Under the pieces are notes generated by a model, which was not told where the DNA came from, did no database searches, and saw only the letters and a list, made by a program, of their open reading frames with translations. Shown here in pieces: positions 1 to 10,567 of a stretch of DNA of 64,000 bases. Origin of the DNA: Echinochloa phyllopogon (taxonomy: Eukaryota; Streptophyta; Magnoliopsida; Poales; Poaceae); the NCBI GenBank assembly GCA_033239725.1, contig BTCW01000012.1:48704001-48768000 (forward strand), in the 5' to 3' direction. The first letter of the stretch is position 1; every line of letters begins with the position of its first letter. The position numbers and the translations under genes are program-made.

Positions 1-450
1 GAAGCTAGGAGGAGGTGGCCAGGGTGCAGAGCAGCAGGGAGGATGTCGATGTCGAGGTGGAGGTCGGGTGGCGTGGAGCGAGGAGATAGTGGGTAGGTTG
101 GGCAAGAGGTGGTGCAAGTTTTGGTGGAGGTGATTGGAGAATGGTAGAGTGTGGCCGGCAAATTTTGGTCAGTGACGGAGCTCAATGCGGTGGTGGATAG
201 GGGCCACCAGTCGCCAGGAGCTCCGCCCATCGCGGCGTCCGGAGGAGCGGGCGGGTGGCGGAGCTCACGCGCGCTCCGGCGAGGCCGCGGCGGTAGAGCT
301 CAAGCTCGCTCGAGGAGCCGTGGCGGCCGTCCTGCACCGGCGAGGAAGCACGAGCGAGGGGAACGAGCGGGGCGAGCCAAGGGTAGGGGATGACGGGGGA
401 AAATAGAATTGAACTGGTATGCCACTTACCGATGGTAAATTCATTAAAGT
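1..450. other. GC-rich non-coding stretch, unclassified
   Basis: This stretch is purine- and GC-rich. Open frames here are low-complexity (runs of G, A, R and S) and match no family I recognise. The composition resembles the promoter-proximal part of the gypsy LTRs elsewhere in the window, for example around 52500-52900, but I could not align it convincingly. I see no gene. Confidence 0.4.
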
Positions 451-466
451 GTTGCCCTCATAGTCG

Positions 467-880
467 AAGAAAGCAAGGGGGGAGTGGCTTCTGGCCACAG
501 ACGCACCCCTTTGGTTTAGCTTATGTCTTTTCTGGAAAGCAAAAGCTGGTTCGCCGCCAAACCAAAGGCACCCATAGTCTTCTGAGATGCAACTTGAAAC
601 GAACCGGATTCTCAAAAATGAGAATCCGACTCCCTATACCCTTGTGATAGTCCCAAAATCAACAGCTATCATGTAAGAAAGCAAGGGGGAGTGGCTTCTG
701 GCCACAGACGCACCCCTTTGGTTTAGCTTATGTCTTTTCTGGAAAGCAAAAGCTGGTTCGCCGCCAAACCAAAGGCACCCATAGTCTTCTGAGATGCAAC
801 TTGAAACGAACCGGATTCTCATTTTTGAGAATCCGACTCCCTATACCCTTGTGATAGTCCCGAAATCAACAGCTTTCATG
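467..880. repeat. Tandem pair of 207-bp MITE-like units
   Basis: Two nearly identical units (about 467-673 and 674-880) repeat at a 207-bp offset. Each carries an inverted pair, CTTTGGTTT with AAACCAAAG, about 45 bp apart, and a short hairpin near its end (GGATTCTCA, then TGAGAATCC, around a short A or T spacer). The spacer is A-rich in unit 1 and T-rich in unit 2, as if the loop had inverted. The foldbacks suggest a Tourist-like or similar MITE duplicated in tandem. No coding potential is seen. Confidence 0.6.
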
Positions 881-1766
881 TACAGAACTAATTTCAGCAT
901 AATGTCACATCCATACATCGATTAAGGTCCTCAAACATGATATAATTAACATAGTGGTCTAATACAAGCACTCTGGGCTAAACGACAATATGAAAATGCT
1001 ACGCAGTGATAGCTAGATCTTCTGGTGCTTCTGGCCTTCACCTCCACAGGCATCCTTGAGCGTAGTGCACAACCTTCAGTCATACCACCCATCGTGGTTG
1101 AACTCGTGGTCCGAGTCTCCACCTGTGTACCCAAAGTCTGTCCCCAAGGAGATGGGACAGGTCCGCGTCACCAACCAATATATGCAGCAAGCTTTAAAGT
1201 GGATTATGCTAGTAACAAAATAATCAAGGAATATAGGCTGGGGTCTTCCTATGCGCAAGCAGCAATTAACCAAGTCATGTCATCTCCAAACTCCTTTCCT
1301 CACAAGCACTTCCCAAGAACCAACCACCAATCTCACATCCACATCGGGCTCGTCCTGCCGCAACAGGTTCCCGTATAATCATCCGCCAACTCCTTCGCTC
1401 ACTAGTCGACACAGTGAGCTCCCTCCCCACCAGTCTCAACAGCACGCTAGTCCAATCTCTCATATCCCAGATCAAGGTAACGGTAAGAAAGCAGATTCCC
1501 ATGCTAATCAGTATAAGCCAGATGAGGGATCGTCTGCGACCGTGGACATGGCTATACGTATAGTTTACACTCTATAGAGGTTGTACTCCAGGACCCATCC
1601 AGACTGCAAATGGTACCTGGCCGTCTTGAGACACAACCCACAGCAAAGACCCTAAAAAGTAATGGTACCATCCTGCTTCCCTAGGCTCGGGAAACATATG
1701 AGCTAACATCTGCCCCAGAGGTGTGAATCCTTCCCGCCGGGGGCCGGTGGGGGGCTGTGGTATATC

Positions 1767-1785
1767 GGGGGGGGGGGGGGGGGGG
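1767..1785. repeat. Poly-G tract (19 G)
   Basis: Uninterrupted run of 19 G followed by T and more G-rich sequence, inside the degenerate LTR. Such a tract could form a quadruplex and is also prone to sequencing length errors. Confidence 0.9.
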
Positions 1786-2715
1786 TGGGGGAGGGGAGTA
1801 CGCTGCAACGAGTCCCCCTTACACAAATCAAACTCGAATCTCCTAACAGTTCTGGTACCGCACTTTGATAGGCTTGCTGGAACCCTCCCCATTCTGGGTA
1901 GATGGTGAGCACTGTAAATTCCCACTTTCGGGTCGTCCCGATACAACCCTCAATTGTCGGTAAAGCGAGCATCAGCATCAAAGCGGTCCACCGCAACAGT
2001 CCGCAATCGGCACCCATAACAGGTATTGCTGCCCAAACTCCTCAAAAGTAACCAAAGGTTGTACCCACCACAGGTACTCTGTAGGAACTGCCCGAGTGCA
2101 GTCCCCAAGCACCCCGATCAAAAGATCGGGTTGTTATTACTCGCCTCCACCACCTAGCTTCTCTATCTTCACCCAAGCCACCCAAGTCACGCCAAGAATG
2201 ATCAATCACATCCATCCCTTAGACATGCAAGCATATATATATAAATAAATAAAGTGGATAATATGGTAGCAAGGTAATAGGATAGATAAAAGGCAGTGCA
2301 GGGTATATCATCATGCGAGTAATGTAAAGCGCTAGCATACTAGTTTGCATGTCTAATAGGTATTCCAAAGATTGGTTGGTCGTGAACCTGGTACATGGTC
2401 TTCTTCCTCGTCAAGGTAGGTGGTGTAGTAGACGTCCTCCTCTTGAGTTTCTGGGGCTCCTAGTGTCACGAAAAAAATAAGAATGGAGACTACTAGCAAA
2501 GAAACACCAAAATAGTGAAGCAAGAAGACCCAAATAACACCGAACTCTATACTAACGCGTAGATCATGATTTTAGAAAAATATAGAAACTGGTTTCATAT
2601 TTTTCTGGGCCATGGTTAATTTATTATGATTTTTCAAAGATTAAATGATTTTCTGAAAATATTAATTAAATTCTGGAAAAGAAAAACAGCAAACAGTAAC
2701 CTATTGACATCAGCA

Positions 2716-2813
2716 TGACGTCATGCTGACGTCATCAGTGGGGTTAGCTTCTGCGTACGTCAGTAGTGGCCCCTGCTGACGTCAGCGTTGACCGGTCGTC
2801 GGTCAACGGTCAA
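2716..2813. promoter_or_regulatory. Cluster of TGACGTCA palindromes and W-box-like sites
   Basis: Three perfect TGACGTCA palindromes (2716-2723, 2727-2734, 2777-2784) are followed by TTGACC (2788-2793) and two GGTCAA (2801-2806, 2808-2813). TGACG elements are classic sites for plant TGA-type bZIP factors, and TTGAC cores are W-box sites for WRKY factors. The cluster lies in the degenerate LTR, so it may be an old retrotransposon enhancer. Binding is inferred from motifs only. Confidence 0.4.
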
Positions 2814-3306
2814 TGTAAGTGGCCCCACTCGTCACCACCACAAGTCAATGACAAGTGGGCCCGGTCTGTCAGTAGGTTAATAGACAAAGAAAAAAGGGGA
2901 AAAGATCGGGCTAGACCTGGACCGAAAGGTTTGGCCCGGCCCACCAGAGCTAGGCTTGCGGCCTGGTTTGGGTTAGTGGTGTGGTAGACGCGGCCCACCG
3001 TAGACCGAGAGATAGGTCTACATGCGCCTGGTTCATGGGATCAGGGTGTGGCTTGGCTGGATCCACTGCGGCTTGGCTGGCTGGGTGTCGGTGTGGTCCT
3101 GCGTGTGGCCAGCCCATGCGGGAACGCGCGCACGACGTTGCGGCATGGCGCGAATGAGCGGCGCGGACTGATGCCTGGCGGCTACACGGCGAAGATCCAA
3201 CGAAGGCTGGGTTAGCGGCTGCAACGACTCGGCGACCACGCGCGGAATCTCAGCGGCCCGAGTTCACGGCGGCGCGACGTGGAGCTCCTATTCCACAGCG
3301 GCGCTG

Positions 3307-3311
3307 CCGCG
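3307..3311. repeat. Target-site duplication CCGCG, left of copia element
   Basis: CCGCG directly precedes the 5' LTR and recurs at 12199-12203 directly after the 3' LTR, marking one integration event. Confidence 0.9.
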
Positions 3312-4920
3312 TGAAAGCATCTAGGCCCCTAAACTTAGTTTTGGTAATTAATGACAATCATGGTGGACTAACAATTTCATTGAGATATGAGAATAGGTTA
3401 GTCCTCGGGATATGATGAGCCCTAGAAGTGTGCTATGACTATGTGTGGGATGCTATGAAGTCAAACAAGATCAAGGCAAAGGTATAAGATAGGGCATTTT
3501 AATATTACTGGTCAAGCGGTGGTTAGTGGATGAATATTGACCGGATTATAGGCTAGATAGTCGTACTATCAAGAGGGGTCAATATCATTTGCTTGACGGT
3601 TCCATAATGTCACCTTGCTCAAACTATTGCATTGCATGCATAAGGGCTAACATGGTTTGAGACGGTGGGAAAGATAGAAATTGGAAACAACGTTTTCTGG
3701 CTATTGACGGACGGTCTGCCTCGCTTGGGCCGGACTGTCTGGGGGGTTCAGACAGTCTACGGCCAGCTTGATAGACGGTCCACTGGTATATTAACTCGCG
3801 TGAAAATAACTTAGTCCAGAATGGCTCCGCGGAGGATTTTGTCAGGCGGACTATCCGGGTTGGTGTGGCGGACGGTCCGCGGGCAAAATTCTGTGAGGCG
3901 ATTTGTTTTCGCGGACTGTTTACACAGAGACATTTCCAAGCGTTTGGGGTGACTTTTGTGAGGCGGACGGTCCGCGGGCAAAAGTCGTGGCTGTGACTAG
4001 TTGATTTATGTGTGGGGCGGACGGTCCGCGCCTGTTGGGCGGACGGTCTGCCGGTCTCTAATGGTCACTTTTGACACACCTCTGACACACATTCTAGCCG
4101 TTGGAACTCTGAGGCGGATGGTCCGCCAGTTGTCCTGCGGACAGTCCGCCAACTGCGCTGTTTGAACGTAACGGCTAGATTTCGGGGTTGGGTGTATATA
4201 TACTCCACCCCCGGGGTTTAGGAAGCTCTCTTGGCACATTTGAAAGCTTCCTTGACATACCTGAGCATTCCCCCACCTCTCACTCACTCACTTGGCTTAG
4301 TGGTTGCATCTTTGTGAGATTGAGAGCATTCTAGTGCATTGTATCAATAGTTTGAGCTTTGTGGCACTAGGGAGTCTTCAATCAACCGTCATTGCCTTGT
4401 TACTCTTAGAGGTTGCCGCCTCCTAGCCGGCTTGGAGCTCATGGTTCCTTGAGCACTTCAAGAAGATTGTGAAGTGGCCTTGGAAGATTGGTGTGAGAGG
4501 TCTTGTGCTCACCTTGCCGGAGTGGTGAAGAGCAACACTAGTGAAAAGAGATTTGGAGCGGTTCATTGGTTCTAACCGGCTCATAGATCAAGCGGTGCCT
4601 TGATAGAGGAGCGGTTGAACATTGAATCCATCTCAACGTGGAGTAGGGGTGACCGGCAAGTCATCGACACCACGGGATAAATTCTTGTCTCTTATTTGTG
4701 TTTTGTTCATTGTTCTACGCATTAAGTCTTTACTTTGAGCAATTTATTTCCATAGAACTTGAATTGTTTCTTGTCATCCTAGGTTGCCAACCTCAACATA
4801 GGTTTAGACTAGCTAGAGATTTAATTCTCCGTGTCTTTCTAATTAAATTCTCTAGTGTAGTGATTGAAGTTTTTAAACCGCCTATTCACCCCCCTCTAGT
4901 CGGTAATCCTAGATCCTACA
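3312..4920 (+). repeat. 5' LTR of copia element (1609 bp)
   Basis: Starts TGAAAGC, ends CCTACA, and is repeated at 10568-12198. It carries many copies or near-copies of the interrupted palindrome GCGGAC-N-GTCCGC (exact at 3868, 3963 and 4017) upstream of a TATA box at 4195. Confidence 0.93.
4195..4202 (+). promoter_or_regulatory. TATA box of the copia 5' LTR
   Basis: TATATATA follows a GC-rich region with repeated palindromes and is followed by CTCCACCCCC. The same arrangement occurs in the 3' LTR. It is the most likely Pol II core promoter of the element. Confidence 0.6.
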
Positions 4921-4922
4921 AG

Positions 4923-4934
4923 TGGCATCAGAGC
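4923..4934 (+). other. Primer-binding site, tRNA-Met type
   Basis: TGGCATCAGAGC lies two bases after the 5' LTR and differs at one position from the usual TGGTATCAGAGC complementary to initiator tRNA-Met. Confidence 0.8.
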
Positions 4935-4981
4935 TAAGTACTCCTTAATTGAGGGATTTAACCATCTTGGAGTGGGATTAG

Positions 4982-6079
4982 ATGGCTAGAGAGAACAAAA
5001 TGAAGCAAAGGAATACACATTACTTTGATGGGGAAAATTATGATTATTGGAAAACTGGAATGACAACCTATTTAAAAACAGCCGGGAGAAAGATTTGGAA
5101 TATTGTGGAATATGGGTTTGTCATTCTAGACAAGAATAGTAAAACACCAACCGATTTAGAGAATGAAGATCTCAATGAGGATGCTTTGTGCATTTTATAT
5201 GAGGGCTTATCACTTGATCAATTCAACCGTGTCAAGGGTCTCACTATTGCCAAGGATGTATGGTACAAGCTTGCGGAAATATATGAAGGAACATCCTCGG
5301 TCAAGGAAGCCAAGCTCTACGTGTGCAAGGGCAAATTTAACGAGTTCACAATGAAGAAGGATGAAGACATTTCAACCATGTTCAACCGGTTGAATGATAT
5401 TGTGAATGAGCTCAAGTGTCTTGATTTTGATGTGCCGGATCAAGATTTCTCTCACAAATTCCTTAGATGTCTCCCGGGGAAATATGAAACAATCGTCACA
5501 TTTCTTGTGAGAGAAGACTTGAAGAGCTTGACTCCCACGGAGGTGCTTGGTGAAGTGCTCACACATGACATATTCAAGTAATCTCAAAAGGAAGCTCATG
5601 GTCAATCAACAAGTGAAGAGAAGAAGAACATCGCTCTCAACGCCAAAGCCACTCAAGAAAAGGACAATCATGAAGAAGTTGATGAAGACTCGGATGAGGA
5701 GATGGCCCTTATTGTTAGAGGTCTCAAGAAGGTCCTTCAGAAAAAGAATTTTGGGAAGAAGAATCAATTTGAAGGAAAAGAATGCTTCACTTGTGGAGAA
5801 ATTGGACATATATCAATAAATTGTCCAAACAAGAAAGAAGGAAAATTTAGCAAGAACAAGAACAAGAACAAGAAAAAGAAGTACTACAAGAGGGGGAAGA
5901 ATGGGCAAGCCTACTTTGTTGAATGGGATTCAGATGCAAGTTCCAATGAGGACGAAGGTGAAGTCAAGCCCTCAAAAGGTATTGCCGGAGTTGCAATCAA
6001 GGAAGCTCCATCGCTCTTCTCCAAGCCATATTGCCTCATGGCAAAGGGTACTTCGAAGGTAATAATAGAAGAAGAATAA
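4982..6079 (+). pseudogene. Copia gag, one internal stop
   Basis: The ATG codon at 4982 opens a typical copia Gag (UBN2/DUF4219-like N-terminus with a YFDGENYDYWK-type motif). The reading frame is broken by TAA at 5579-5581, then continues in the same frame through an acidic, lysine-rich linker to a CCHC zinc knuckle (CFTCGEIGHISINC, 5783-5824) and a basic tail, ending at 6079. Gag would form the virus-like particle and the knuckle would bind element RNA. The stop separates capsid-like and nucleocapsid-like parts. Confidence 0.85.
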
Positions 6080-6263
6080 GAAAGTGATGACCATGATGAT
6101 GTTTGTGATGATAATGCACTTTCTTATATGGATCTTGCAAATTTGCTTATAAAATCCGATGACAAATTGTGCAAGGAAAAGGCAAAGTTGAAGGATTTTG
6201 AGTTAAAAAACATTTCAATCCAAAAATTCTATGAGGAGCTAAAGACTTCTCATGCCAACATTT

Positions 6264-7371
6264 GGTAATTGATAGTGGTTGCACAAATCACATGACCGAA
6301 GAAAAGAAGATATTCTCATGTCTTGATGAAGATATCTCTGACTTTGATAATATCACCTTTGGAGATGATAGCAAGGGAGGTGTCAAAGGCATCGTGATGT
6401 ATCTATCTCTCATAATTATAAGTTATCTAATGTCTTGCTAGTTGATTCATTGAATTTCAATCTATTATCTATTGCTCAACTTTGTGATAATGGATATAGA
6501 TGCTCTTTTACTAGCAATGAATTTGTAGTAACCTTTCTTGATGAAAAAGAAACAATTTTCAAAGGATATCGACATGATATCTTATATCTAGTGGACTTCT
6601 CATATAAAGGGGCAAATCTTTCTACTTGCTTATTCTCTAAAGCCTCTATGGGTTGGTTATGGCATAGAAGGCTAGGTCATGTTGGAATGAGACAACTCAA
6701 TCGATTGATTAAGCATGATCTAGTTCTTGGTTTGAAAGATGTAAAATTTGAAAAGGACAAATTGTGTAGTGCTTGTCAAGCCGGCAAACAAGTAGCCAAC
6801 TCCCATCCAACCAAGAGTGTGATGTCCACCACAAGACCCTTTGAATTATTGCATATGGATTTATTTGGGCCCACAACATATAGAAGTATTGGTGGCAATA
6901 GTTATTGTCTTGTGATTGTGGATGATTTCTCAAGATTCACATGTGTATTCTTTCTTCATGACAAAGCCGATGCATGTGACATATTTAAGAACTTTGTTAC
7001 TAGAGGTGAAAATGAGTTTGAGCAAAAATTGAAGAAAGTTAGAAGTGACAATGGTAGTGAATTCAAGAACACTCGTGGAAGAGTTTTACAACGAAAAGAG
7101 AATCAAGCATGAATTCTCAACCACATATACACCGGAGCAAAATGGATTGGTTGAGAGAAAGAATATGACATTGATTGAAATGGCTAGATCAATGCTAGCC
7201 GAATATAATGTGTCGGATTCTTTTTGGGCTGAGGCTATCAACACCGCTTGCCATTCTTCAAATAGATTATATTGTCATGGGTTCTTCAACAAGACCCCTT
7301 ATGAATTGCTTATTGGAAGAAAGCCAAATATCTCATATTTCGGGTGTTTGGGTGTAAATGTTATATCTTGA
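6264..7371 (+). pseudogene. Copia pol, protease and integrase part
   Basis: A retropepsin-like DSG motif is at 6271-6279, but most of the protease is missing or out of frame. From 6435 the GAG-pre-integrase HHCC zinc region (WLWHRRLGH ... CSACQAGK) leads into the integrase core with Asp in HMDLFG, Asp in RSDNGSEF and Glu in QNGLVERKN, so all three DDE residues remain. A frameshift near 7045-7110 splits the core between the second Asp and the Glu. The final block ends at a stop at 7371. Intact, it would insert element cDNA into the genome. Confidence 0.85.
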
Positions 7372-9426
7372 GAAAAGGTTCTTGATTATCCAAGTTCCAA
7401 AGTAAGTGTGATGAAGGGTTCTTCCTTGGGTATTCATCTTGTATCAAGGCCTATAGAGTTTACAATAAATCCAAGGGATTTGTTGAAGAAGCTTATGATA
7501 TTCAATTTGATGAAACAAATGGCTCTCAAGATGAAAAGGACAACTTGGATGATGTGAGAGGTGATGGTCTAAGGGAAGCCATGAAGAATATGGATATTGG
7601 TGATATTCGACCAAGAGAAGAAGAAGAAGATGTTGATGAAGAACAAATTATCTCAACTCAAGTGAATGCATCATCACCTCAAGATCAAGAAAATGGTGAT
7701 TCAAACATAAATGATTCTCCTCAAGACAATGAGCAATTGATCTCTACTACATCGCCATCTACATCTTCTTAAGACCAAGTTGTTCAACCAAGAATTCATG
7801 GTCAAGTCGCCAAAGATCTCCCCATTGATCAAATTGGGGGTGACATGAGTAGGGGTGTTCAAACTCGCTCTCGTGTTGCTTCATTTTATCAACATTATTC
7901 TTTTGTATCCTCTCTTGAACCTAAACGTGTAGATGAAGCTCTTGATGATCTGGATTGGGTGATGGCCATGCAAGAAGAATTAAATAACTTCACCCGGAAC
8001 AAAGTTTGGGAATTGGTTGAGAGGCCCAAGAACTATAATGTCATTAGTACTAAATGGGTCTTTCGCAACAAAGAAACAAGGCAAGATTGGTTGCTCAAGG
8101 CTACACTCAAGTTGAAGGTTTGGATTTTGATGAAACATTTGCTCCCGTAGCTAGACTTGAGGCAATTAGAATTTTACTTGCGTATGCTCGTTCCCACAAT
8201 ATAAAACTCTATCAAATGGTTGTCAAAAGTGCCGTCTTAAATGGTGAAATTAGTGAACTAGTGTATGTTGAGCAACCTCCCGGTTTTGAAGATCATAAGT
8301 TGCCAAATCATGTTTATAAGCTCTCTAAAGTTCTTTATGGATTGAAGCAAGCACCTCGTGCTTGGTATGAAAGGCTTAGAAATTTTCTTATATCAAAGGG
8401 ATTCAAAATTGGAAAGGTTGACACTACTCTATTCACTAAGAAAATTGGAAATGATATTTTTATTTGTCAAAGCTATGTTGATGATATCATTTTTGGGTCC
8501 ACTAATGAATCTTTTTGTGAAGAATTTGGTGAAATGATGTCAAAAGAATTCGAAATTTCTATGATTGGTGAATTGAGTTATTTCCTTGGTCTTCAAATTA
8601 AACAATTGAAAGAAGGCACATTTGTTTGCCAATCTAAATATGTGAAAGACATCTTGAAGAAATTTGGTATAGAGGATGCAAAACCCATCAAGCACCTATG
8701 GCTACAAATGGACATCTTGATCTTGATGAGGGAGGTAAACCGGTTGATGTTAAGCTTTATAGATCCATGATAGGTAGCTTGCTTTATCTTACCGCATCTA
8801 GGCCCGATATCATGTTTAGTGTATGCATGTGTGCTAGATTTCAAGCCGCACCTAACGAATGTCATTTGACCGCCGTGAAAAGAATCATGAGATATTTGAA
8901 ATTCACTCCAAATATTGGTCTTTGATATCCAAAAGATGCTCAATTTGAATTAGTTGGGTATTCGGATTCGGATTATGCCGGTGGCAAGGTTGATAGAAAA
9001 AGCACTTCCGGTGGTTGTCAACTTCTTGGATGTTCACTTGTTTCATGGTGTTCAAAGAAGCAAAATTCGGTAGCTCTTTCAACCGTTGAAGAGGAATATA
9101 TCTCGGCGGGAAGTTGTTGTGCTCAATTGTTATGGATGAAGTAAACACTTCTTGATTATGGTGTGAAATTCAATGGAATTCCTCTCTTATGTGACAATGA
9201 AAGTGCTATCAAAATTGCAAATAATCCGGTTCAACATTCTAGAACTAAGCACATTGATATTCGGCATCATTTTCTTACGGATCATGTGAGCAAGGGTGAT
9301 ATGAAGATTGATGGAGTGAGAACAAATGATCAATTGGCGGATATCTTTACAAAGCCCTTGGATGAATCAAGGTTTTGCAAATTGAAAAATGAGCTAAATG
9401 TTATTGACATCTCAAATGTGGCTTGA
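7372..9426 (+). pseudogene. Copia pol, reverse transcriptase and RNase H part
   Basis: An acidic Q/E/D-rich linker (about 7545-7772) precedes the RT. The RT opens near 7845, shifts frame near 8054-8150 and again near 8690. The YVDD catalytic motif is intact (8474-8485), but the motif A aspartate of the usual DVKSAFLNG is Val here (GTT, 8219-8221), which should abolish catalysis. RNase H follows (GYSDSDYAG, then LCDNESAIKIA and TKHIDIRHHF) with stops near 8923 and 9142, ending at 9426. Together these would copy element RNA into DNA and degrade the RNA strand. Confidence 0.87.
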
Positions 9427-10553
9427 CGTTTAGGGCATATATCTTGCATCTTGCATTTTTTACTTATCATCTAACCCCATAGTGATATGTGTCTCTCCTT
9501 AATTCTTGTTGCATCATAATCTTTAAAATATTCATCCATGATTCATGGTTCAATTTCCTGAAAGTATTGGTCACAAGCATATCATAGCAACAAAGTAAAT
9601 CATGAAAAGTTCTTTGATCCCTATTTTCATCCATGCAGCACAGCAACCACAGTTTCCATCGTAGTGGGCACCACCCCCTGGTTACTTTGATCCCTATTTT
9701 GCATCCATGCAGCAGACCATGTCCTCTCAGTTTCAGCAGATGCAGACGGGGTTCGAGGCTCATTTTGAGGCATATGGGCAGCAAATCAACAACTCCTTTC
9801 AGACCATGCAGCATGGGTTTCAGCAGCAGTTTGATGCTCTTAATGCCCGGTTTGATAGATTGACCACCTCTGAGCAGGAGCTCATGGATAGGTAGCAGCA
9901 GCTTGAGATGAACTTCAATGACTTCAGCGGACACTTCTACTCCATCTACCCTCGGCCTCCTCCTCCACCGCTCCAGCAAGACAAGGGCCCCTTTTTGGGT
10001 CAATTGATGACAAAGGGGGAGAAAAATTTAGGAAGTGATGTGACATGGAGAGCTTGGAGCTTATGGATGAATCACGGTCCTGGATATGGATGGACATTTG
10101 CATTTGCATGTTTATTTTATGGCATTGCATGAACTTTGGCTTGTAATAATCGTTAAACTTCCTTATATGTGGCTTGCTTGTTGAACTAGAACTAGTGGTT
10201 TGATTGTAGTGAACTATGTGGTTATCTAAAATGCTTGTTTATGGCATGTTCTAGTTCTTGTGAAAAGTTGAGGCTAAGCCGTTCTTTTCTTAAGACTTGT
10301 TGGATATATCTATGCTCTTGTTGCCTCGTTTTTCATCTTGTAGGGGAAATTCCGCCAAATTGTCTATTCAATGAAATGTGCAAAATCAAATGCAAAGCTC
10401 TACGCACATATGTAGGGGGAGTTCTCCTATTTTTTCGAGAAGTTGAAGCCTATTACTCTATCTAATCTTTGCATTATATATGAAGAGAGTAAGTGGTTTC
10501 AAAACTCAAAACCTATCTCATATCACTTCTTGAAATGGTTGTCACCAATTACC
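9427..10553 (+). other. Copia 3' region with small coiled-coil ORF remnant
   Basis: This kilobase between RNase H and the polypurine tract is where SIRE-type elements carry an extra ORF. One frame (9707-9895, continuing past a stop to about 10030) encodes a Q/F-rich, heptad-like segment (MQQTMSSQFQQMQ ... FDALNARFDRL) followed by a proline-rich stretch. No transmembrane segment or signal peptide is visible, so it cannot be called an envelope gene. A short duplication (TTTGATCCCTATTTT near 9615 and 9688) disrupts the start. The rest is AT-rich with no gene. Confidence 0.5.
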
Positions 10554-10566
10554 AAAAAGGGGGAGA
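10554..10566 (+). other. Polypurine tract of the copia element
   Basis: AAAAAGGGGGAGA lies one base before the 3' LTR, the usual plus-strand priming position. Confidence 0.85.
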
Positions 10567-10567
10567 T

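Larger units (their letters stand above)
903..3306 (-). mobile_element. Degenerate gypsy-type LTR, left part, interrupted by the copia element
   Basis: The sequence starts TGTCACATCC and keeps the layout of the long gypsy LTRs at 30994 and 50136: an ACTCT-GAGG block near 1570, an AT-rich block, a CCTCCTC block near 2430, then GC-rich sequence. That layout fits a minus-strand LTR. It is cut at 3306 by the copia insertion and resumes at 12204. No internal coding region is attached. Assignment rests on layout and short shared motifs, not on alignment. Confidence 0.45.

Noticed and set aside
1025..1378. 117-codon open frame
   Set aside because: Lies in LTR-like non-coding sequence, with no domain or composition of a real protein.
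3700..4150. CRISPR-like array
   Set aside because: The repeated palindromes have irregular spacing and no constant spacer length, and lie in a eukaryotic LTR.
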